This document shows positions 57,281-64,000 of a DNA stretch of 64,000 nucleotides, piece by piece. Location of the stretch: contig WIUZ02000018.1 in the NCBI GenBank assembly GCA_015956445.1, forward strand, positions 558,001-622,000, in the 5' to 3' direction. The position numbers were made by a program, and so were the translations under genes. The notes under the pieces were generated by a model that saw nothing but the letters and a program-made list of their open reading frames with translations, was not told the DNA's origin and made no database searches. Position 1 is the first letter of the stretch; each line of letters opens with the position of its first letter. Source of the stretch: Thelephora terrestris (Eukaryota > Basidiomycota > Agaricomycetes > Thelephorales > Thelephoraceae).

Positions 57281-59069
57281 CGGACATGGTAACTGTCCTT
57301 CCTTTTGTTCGGCTCTCACCTCTCTCACGGGTTTCAGTACGACATTCCAACCCTAAAAGAACGAGCTATGGCACATATTCGCAACAATCTAGGCTACTGC
57401 GACATTATAGGAGAGATATTTTCTAGTTTCACCTATTTGTGAGTTACCCCTTGATCGAATTACAAGAAAATATTTAGTCTTGCCGCGGTAGCTTTCCGGA
57501 AATTCTGTCGATGCAAGTGTCGTTTCTCGTCAACAAAATGAATGAGGAATCCAAAGGTGGCGCCGAAGGCCCCACAAGGACACGGCTTCGGACTCAAATC
57601 GCATCTTTATCACGGTCTGAAATGAGACGTGCGACGGACGCTCTGGTGATGATTTGGAATTGTATAAAGGAACCCCTGAAACCACCCACGACGCAGCCCA
57701 AGGCTGACGTCTCCGTGGCATCTGCAAATCTTCCAAACTGGCAACGCGTACAGCTCGCCCTCCTCAAATCAATAACCACTGGAATTTTCATCGACGTGCA
57801 GTTCTATGCGTGCAATAAGGTTTTCGATGATTTGCCGGTGGATCCGAAGCCGTTGTTCATATCAAGCATCGTGATTGAGCAATGGGGTCCTGCCATCACG
57901 ACACGTAAGCCGGATGTATCCCTTTACTCCACCCCATCCTGACATGCAACCAAAGAGACTGTGGGGACAGCTTGCCTAGTGGATGGACCAATTGATGATT
58001 ATGAAAAAGGGGATGGGAAGCCTCTATCAGAGACCCACGGAGACGAGACGGCCCTGTCAGTTCCCGGTTTATGGGTTTTGTTTTGACTCTCATATCCTGT
58101 GCAGAACGTACAGGACCGAAGCACCTCCCGCTGAAAATCGTGAGGTAGTGTTACTAAATTCAGGCGCATGGAAAACGTAAGCGAAGTCCAACCCCTGCAT
58201 GGACCGACGCTGATGTGGCTATAGGTGGCTATCGTTCTTCTCCTACGCCTATAGGAATGAGATGATGTTTTTGCCCCTGCAGACTCCGGCCAATGTTAGT
58301 AATTCGGGGGCGCCCACGTGTTCTCCTCGTTCGGCGTATTCTTTGGCGACAACGGTGGGTATCTCCCGTGAGAAAGACTATTTCAGCTGACAAGATGAAT
58401 AGCTTGGAATCGTGGGCATAAAGGAGGTCGCATCAAAGGACATTCAGTCCCAGCTCTCGGCTTCCAACATCATGCAAGAACTCTTTTCCTCGTTTTCTGT
58501 AAGGTGGGCATACTGCGATTGTGCCTGCTCGCCATTCTTTTCACACGTCACCCCCCTTCAGCAACGAGGCAATCATGGAAATGGAAATCGACTTTCTCCA
58601 TAACAACGTTATTGAAAAGAATCCCAAGTTACTGACGGACTACATCCGAAGCATGGCGTCTGGGGAATCTCCGTTCTTCCCTACCGCACTGAGCTTGGTA
58701 TACGACGGGCTCGTTGGGAAGACGTTCTCAAAGCAGCACACCTTCACTTTTGGCTCCAATAGCTTTCCTGGGGCTCAGAGTGTCACCACCCCGACTCCCC
58801 TCCAACCATCAACTTGGACCTCCACCACCGCTTCGTCCTCCACCTCCAACGTAAGCTCTTTCATCACGCCCACCGTTGCCGGACCTTCTACTTCCACCCA
58901 TACAAGTTCACCTTCTGTTTCGAAACTTCCTGCCCCCGCTCCTAAGATCGGTACCCCGAAACATGAGGAACTGATATGTGCCCGGTGCAGTAGACGCACG
59001 CGGTCAGGGTTGACTCTTTACGGTGGTTTGTATTGCTCTGGAAAACACGGCGCAAGAGTAAAAGGATGA
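56461..59069 (+). CDS. Double BTB/POZ-like protein, gene A (reading frame possibly damaged)
   Basis: Exons follow gene B: 56461-56635, 56690-57071, 57129-57288, 57338-57438, 57492-57904, 57956-58059 and on to 59069. First BTB module: SGTFIDTKFYAFTRR, RALYGNSHILGTIPYFST, LFSEGFSEG, an acidic insert (DYDYLSDSDLED), then TFEALLYFLFTDEINFAPL and KSIYRLADMYDIPTLKERAM. A second, similar module starts near KSITTGIFIDVQFYAC. Unlike gene B, no canonical splice joins the exon ending near 58059 to the next conserved exon in frame. The Cys-rich tail is also cut by a TGA at 59067, with its second half (CVGC...EYC) in another frame at about 59075-59158. So this copy may be decaying, or sequencing errors are present. 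BTB proteins mediate dimerisation; the partner is unknown. Confidence 0.7.
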
Positions 59070-59683
59070 CATAGATGCGCTGCGTTGGTTGCAACCAATT
59101 GCACACCATATATATAGAATATTGCCCCACGGTTAAGTGTGATGCAAAGTATTTCTAGCTGAGGTCCCACCACTGCACCTGAAATGAATCATAAACGCCC
59201 TTTTCAAACACACCCCACTGGTTTCAAACTGAGGATGTGCGACCGCACTCAAGGCAGCCTGCAACAAAAGGTGTACTTTATCTGTCCCGCTTGTATAAGT
59301 GTCATCCCTAGCGGTCATGCATTCCTTACACAGACAGTTTCTTCCGCAAAACTCAAGAGGCTGCAAGAAGGCGGTCTGGCGACGAAGATCGACGATAAGC
59401 ATAAGCGGATCAAACGCGGGAGTATTCTTTTTACCCGAACGGCCGGACCACTTCCTCCCCGCACCTTCAGAAGACTCTTGGACTACCTTAATAAGGGCGC
59501 CATTACCGATACGTTTATTCCTGGTCTTACTCGGGCAGAACATGGTACTTAAGAACTGGAACCTCCCAAACGCCTGTCGCCGTGGGGACGCGGGCCGACG
59601 AAAGCCGGTGACGTGGGCAGTTTGAATCCGTCCTTCAGCCACGCTTTGGGACATAACGCAGGTGATCCCGAACCAGAACGAAA
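59070..59683. other. Intergenic region between BTB genes A and B
   Basis: 59075-59158 holds the displaced Cys-rich end of gene A. The rest has overlapping frames on both strands without support. Confidence 0.45.
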
Positions 59684-62440
59684 ATGGACTCCCCGCCAGA
59701 CTTTCTACTCGATGCCCTGAATGACTCCATCACTTCCGGAACGTTCATCGACACCAAGCTCTATGTCTTCTCTCGCAGAGAAGCTTCGGGGCGCGTCAGC
59801 TCACCCAAACCGATGTACTGTAACAGTCGTGTCCTAAACACGGTGCCTTACTTTTCCGCATGTGAGTGGTGGGAGCATCTGCAACGTTGCGGAGAGAATG
59901 ATATGGTCTTGAAGTGTTCTCAGACAGGTTCTCGGAAGGACAGGCGAGAGACATCAATGAGGGATTCCCTTCCGATGCAGTCCCTCACACCGAATATTAC
60001 GACTACTCGTCCGATAGTGACCTAGAAGACGACCTATCCTGCTCCGAGGACGAAGAGAAGCCTCGCGAAGATGGCGCTACCAAAAGCCCCCTCATCAAGG
60101 ATAAACCGGAGCTACCACAGTGTCCCGAAGGCCCAAGCTCACAAGCTCCTCCAACATCCTCCGAAGATCTGCGACAGCCATTGCAAGACACCAACGAGGG
60201 CGAAGTTGATCACCAGTTAGCCCCAAATTCTGTCAAGCGGCTCAACCATCCCGGCTAATTTACAATGCAGGCCTAGCAGCGGTTTGATCAGGATGGGGAA
60301 AGTTGCTGTCATTCGTGACATGGCAGCATTAACGTACGTAAACCCTGCCGCTGGCTGAATTTCACGCCTGACCCAATGCAGCTTCGAGGCGATGATATAT
60401 TTCTTATACACCGGCAAGATAACGTTTGCCCCGTTCAGTTCAGACTCATGCTACGGAATCCCTGCCGAGTCAAAACCTGGGGACTGGCGTATTCCAAGGT
60501 TACCATCTCCATCAGCGAAGTCGATTTACCGACTCGCAGACAAGGTGGAGGTTCTTTTTGTTCATACGTTTGACTAGCTCACAGGTTTTAGTACGATATC
60601 CCGACCCTCAAAGAGCAGGCGAAGGCCTACATCTATGAAAGCGTGACACGTTGTGATATAATAAATGAGGTTTTTTCCAGTTTCTCCCTTTCGTGAGTCA
60701 CTACTCCCTCGTTGAAGCGATTGACAGGTACCCATTCTCATGACCTAGCTTTCCGGATATACTTTCTATGCAAGTCTCGCAACTCATCAACAAGATAAAA
60801 GCGGAATCGGCAGGGGGTTCCGAGAGCGGTACAAGAAGACAGCTTCGGTACAAAATCACTGCTTTATCCCAGTCGCAGTTGGCACGTGCAACAGATGCAC
60901 TTGCAATGATCTGGGGTGGTGTAACGGGGTTACTGGATCTGTCTATGCCAGAACCCGAGTCCACTTCCTGTGCAAGATCTACCCAACTTTCCAAGCGGCA
61001 AGGGGTAGTATTTCCCCCACCTGCAAACTGGCAGAGCATGAAAATCGCCCTCCTAAAATCCATACCCACGGGGACTTTTGTTGACACCCAGTTTTATGCA
61101 TATAATGCAATCGGCGACAGCCTACCGTTTGACCTGAAACCACTGTTTATCTCGAGCATGGTTATCGAGGAATGGGTACCTGCTATCGAGTCATGTAAGT
61201 TGGAATGTTTTGCTCAATTTATTCCACTCTAATGCGTCACAAAGTAACTGTGGGGATAGAATCCGGGGCCCTTCCCCCAATGGACGGGCTCACAGATGAT
61301 TATGAATATTGGGATGAAGAACTTACGGGGGTACCGCACAAGGTCAAGCCAATCCCGTAAGCGCCTCGTTCGCGGAATTAAAACACGGAACGAGTTTATG
61401 TTTTGTTCAGAAAGTACCAAATTGAGGCTTCCACTACTGCCGAAAGTCGTGAGGTTGCGGTGCTGGGATCGGGGGCGTGGAAAACGTGGGCTGTTCGCAA
61501 CCCATTGTATGACGAGTGACTGATGTGTTCGTAGGTGGACGTCGCTCCTTTCCTACGCTTACACGAACAAGATGACATTTGCGCCACTGCAAACTTCCAC
61601 TCGTGAAGGCGGTGACCCGGTGGACAACACCAATATGCAGCGGCAACAACATTGCTCTCCTCGTTCAATGTATTCCTTGACAACAGTAGTGAGTGTTCAC
61701 TATGGGTGTATCCTCCCAAGCCCTGATAGGTTGGAAGCTCGGGATCGAGGATATCAGGGAGGACGCATTGAAGGACATCCGATCTAAACTCACCGCGTTG
61801 AACGTGGCACGGGAACTGTTTACCTCATTTGCTGCAAAGTTGGTATCAAAAAAATTGCTCCGTTCGTTCTTGCTCACACTTGGACTCCTCCAGCCATTCA
61901 GCGGTCATGGATTTAGAGATCCAGTCCCTCTTCAAAAGCTTCACCGAGAGGAATGCCAAACTGTTGATGGAACACATCCAAAAAATGGCGTCTGGGGGAA
62001 CACCCTTCCTCCCTACAACCTTGGGTTTGGTTTACGACAGGTTGCTTGAAAAAGTTTTCGTACCGCCAATCGCCACCAGCTCTACCCCCGTAAAGCCAAC
62101 CGAAACCAGGGGGGCTCAGAGCGTCGCAGGGCCTGCTCCCGCCACACAAACCTCAAGTTCTACCTCCAGCGTTGGCCCAGCCACTCCCGTTCCCCCGCCT
62201 TCCACCCAGCAAAGCAAACCTGGGCCCGAACCTGTTCCGCTGGGCGCAGTGTGGTTGGGATGTTCTAAATGCGGTGAACGTGCAAGGTTGCAAGACCTTT
62301 ACGAAGGTAGGTGTTGCCCCCGATGTCCAAAAGTCGCGAGAAAGGGGCGGCCCTTCATGCAGTGTCCAGCATGCAATCTCATACTGGTAGCTCCTCGGGA
62401 GTATTGCGTCAGGTCTGCCTGCCGAGCCAGATTTGTATAG
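59684..62440 (+). CDS. Double BTB/POZ-like protein with Cys-rich zinc-ribbon tail, gene B
   Basis: Eleven exons, all GT-AG and in phase, 745 residues: 59684-59861, 59915-60215, 60271-60333, 60382-60544, 60592-60692, 60749-61194, 61245-61356, 61411-61485, 61535-61685, 61738-61838, 61894-62440. Module 1: SGTFIDTKLYVFSRR, an acidic DYSSDSDLED insert, TFEAMIYFLYTGKITFAPF, KSIYRLADKYDIPTLKEQAK. Module 2: PTGTFVDTQFYAYN, KPLFISSMVIEEWVPAIE, DDYEYWDEEL, WTSLLSYAYTNKMTFAPL, CSPRSMYSLTT, GIEDIREDALKDIRSKL. Then a Ser/Thr/Pro linker and a tail with CSKCGERARL, CCPRCPKVARK, CPACNLI and EYCVRSAC, probably binding zinc. BTB domains dimerise or recruit cullin-3; no DNA-binding domain was seen. It is the best-preserved member of the tandem family. 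Confidence 0.88.
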
Positions 62441-62540
62441 TATATATGAATGTGTAGTGTAGGGCTATGTCATTTACTGATCTATTCTGTCGTGTTTCCT
62501 TCCAACTCTATATACTCCTGAAGAAGCGGAGGGGGGTATG

Positions 62541-62835
62541 GGCCAATCTCTCTACGCTAGGGTTTGGAAGAGATATGGATGGGGACGTTTCTTGCTTCCT
62601 TTCCCGTCCGGCGTGTGGAGGTGAATCTCGAGAGACCGCTGGCGCTGCGATCTCCAGTCTTCCGCCATTTTTTGATCGAGGCGTCAGGTCCACAAGACGC
62701 GTACGAGATGGTTTTGGAAGATATGTGACAGTGAAATTCTCGCCAACAAGAGCCTCGCTACCACATACTCGTGTGTAAGAAACGGAACAGAGGCAGGCAG
62801 ACGGTCAGGTTTCTACGACATGGCAGAAGAGACAT
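62541..62835 (-). pseudogene. Duplicated 5' fragment of MRH4
   Basis: Near-copy of 55803-56100: presequence exon, first intron and the first part of exon 2, with small indels. It stops abruptly near 62541 at SVERLA in the conceptual protein; no helicase motif is included. It came along with BTB gene C. Confidence 0.88.
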
Positions 62836-63201
62836 CAGAGTGAGCGGATCAAATGCGTGAGAAGCTGCCTGCCGCTACGGCTTCGGTCGTACCCGTGGTC
62901 TGCAACGCCCGTTCGCAAAACGCACACACTCTTAGATTCTCCCGCAGTCTTCGGTACCATCTCAGCGCGGATGCGACAATTCCGAGGACGAAACCTATTG
63001 CTGGCTTTGAGATGACACGAACAGTGATCAGCCCAACGGCAAACTGTCACGGGCGTGTTCCTGTGGATATGCGGGCCGGCGAGCGTGAATTGAATACACC
63101 ATAAATCTTAAGTAAGTTAAGACGGAAATTCTGTTGCGGGATATATATGCTGATCTATCTTTCAGGGTCAAGCGGAATCCTACCCCCGAACCTCTACTTC
63201 G

Positions 63202-64000
63202 ATGGCCCCGCCACACTTTTTGCTGGATGCCCTGAGCGACTCTATCGCTTCTGGGACTTTCATCGATACCAAGTTCTACGCATTCACTCGCAGAGATGCT
63301 CATGGACGTGTTTGTTCCCCGCGAGCGCTGTACGGTAACAGCCGTATCTTGGGCACGGTCCCCTACTTTTCAACTTGTGCGTGACTCCGCCCCACCCAGT
63401 ATCCTATCTATTCACACTACCTTGAAGTGTTCTCAGAGGGATTTTCGAAAGGAAGATTGAGGGACATCAATGATGGATTTCCCTCCGACTCCCACCCCTA
63501 CACCGAGGACTACGACTACTTATCTGACAGTGATCTCGAGGAGGGATCTTCTTGCTTAGGGGAGGACGAGGGGGAACCCCAAGAAGCCGAAGATGACAAC
63601 TCTCACCAGATACTCGAGAATGCGGAGGTCACGCAACCCGCCGTCTCCGATAGTCCGCCGCCAGCCCCATTGATAATAGAGGCTCAGGGCGATAACAGGT
63701 CAATTCCGCTTCTTGTTCGCTGTTTTTCCACGTTCGTCAACTTAGGTCACAGTGCTTCTGATGACCCCCCAAGGATGGGCAAGGTCGCCATCGTCCGCGA
63801 CACAGGAGCCGTTACGTACGTGTAGTGGAGTCTCACGTTTACCAAACCTCACAACTCACTGGCCGATCGCAGCTTTGAAGCATTGCTGTATTTCTTATTC
63901 ACTGACGAGATAAACTTTGCTCCGCTCAGTTCAGACTCCCGTCACGAACTGCCCGCGCAGGCAAGAGTCGGGGATTGGAGTGCAGGGAAACCACCGTCTC
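63202..64000 (+). CDS. Double BTB/POZ-like protein, gene C (partial, window edge)
   Basis: Exons 63202-63376, 63428-63815 and 63873 to the window end, matching gene A exon for exon. Exon 1 differs from gene A in about five residues (for example HFLLDALSDSIASGTF). The acidic insert is slightly longer (EDEGEPQEAEDD). Frame and splice sites are intact so far as seen. Confidence 0.85.

Larger units (their letters stand above)
62541..64000. repeat. Segmental duplicate of 55803-57280
   Basis: Same order: MRH4 5' end (reverse), 366-bp promoter, BTB gene (forward). Coding identity is high and introns keep the same positions. It runs off the window. Confidence 0.9.

Overview
The window looks like a filamentous basidiomycete (Agaricomycetes-type) genome. 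Host genes are cut by many 45-70 bp GT-AG introns, several protein families are typical of mushrooms, two CaaX-type mating pheromone precursors are present, and the repeats are fungal (Ty1/Copia, CACTA, Tc1/mariner MITEs). No rRNA, tRNA or CRISPR was recognised.

Layout. 1-2600 is repeat-rich and looks subtelomeric or like a contig end: a perfect 391-bp inverted repeat, TTAGGT-like repeats and AT-rich repeats. 2585-24000 is a nest of mobile elements. A CACTA transposase remnant (3230-4592) is followed by a broken Ty1/Copia element (4593-20222). Inserted in that element are a gag-only LTR element with two apparently identical 1056-bp LTRs (4633-9377, in the 5' LTR), a TG...CA element with a 5-bp target duplication (13055-17356) that itself carries a 953-bp fold-back CACTA MITE, and a 468-bp Tc1/mariner-like MITE (19607-20074, in the 3' LTR). 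A second copy of the TG...CA element lies at 20676-23977. Both copies carry the same unrecognised multi-exon gene, which is the least expected item in the window.

24000-42200 mixes intact and decayed host sequence: an FAD (PCMH) oxidase relic; an intact ChaC-type gamma-glutamylcyclotransferase in 13 exons including a 6-nt micro-exon; the tail half of a cytoplasmic dynein heavy chain that stops abruptly, with an inverted decayed piece of the same gene upstream; a small hypothetical gene; and an NB-ARC/NACHT-TPR (NLR-like) relic. 42245-42954 is an intact 3-hydroxyanthranilate 3,4-dioxygenase gene.

44200-48500 is a tandem duplication of about 2.4 kb. Each unit carries a 39-residue lipopeptide pheromone precursor ending in CIIA or CVIA, so this is probably (part of) a B-type mating/pheromone locus. 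No STE3 receptor was recognised here.

50900-64000 holds a lineage-specific hypothetical gene, an NmrA-like NAD(P)-binding gene, the mitochondrial DEAD-box helicase MRH4, and three tandem genes for a protein with two BTB/POZ-like modules and a Cys-rich tail. The third BTB gene, together with the 5' end of MRH4 and the shared promoter, is a recent segmental duplication of the first. The functions are separate (glutathione turnover, NAD synthesis, mitochondrial ribosome assembly, mating signalling); no single pathway links the genes.
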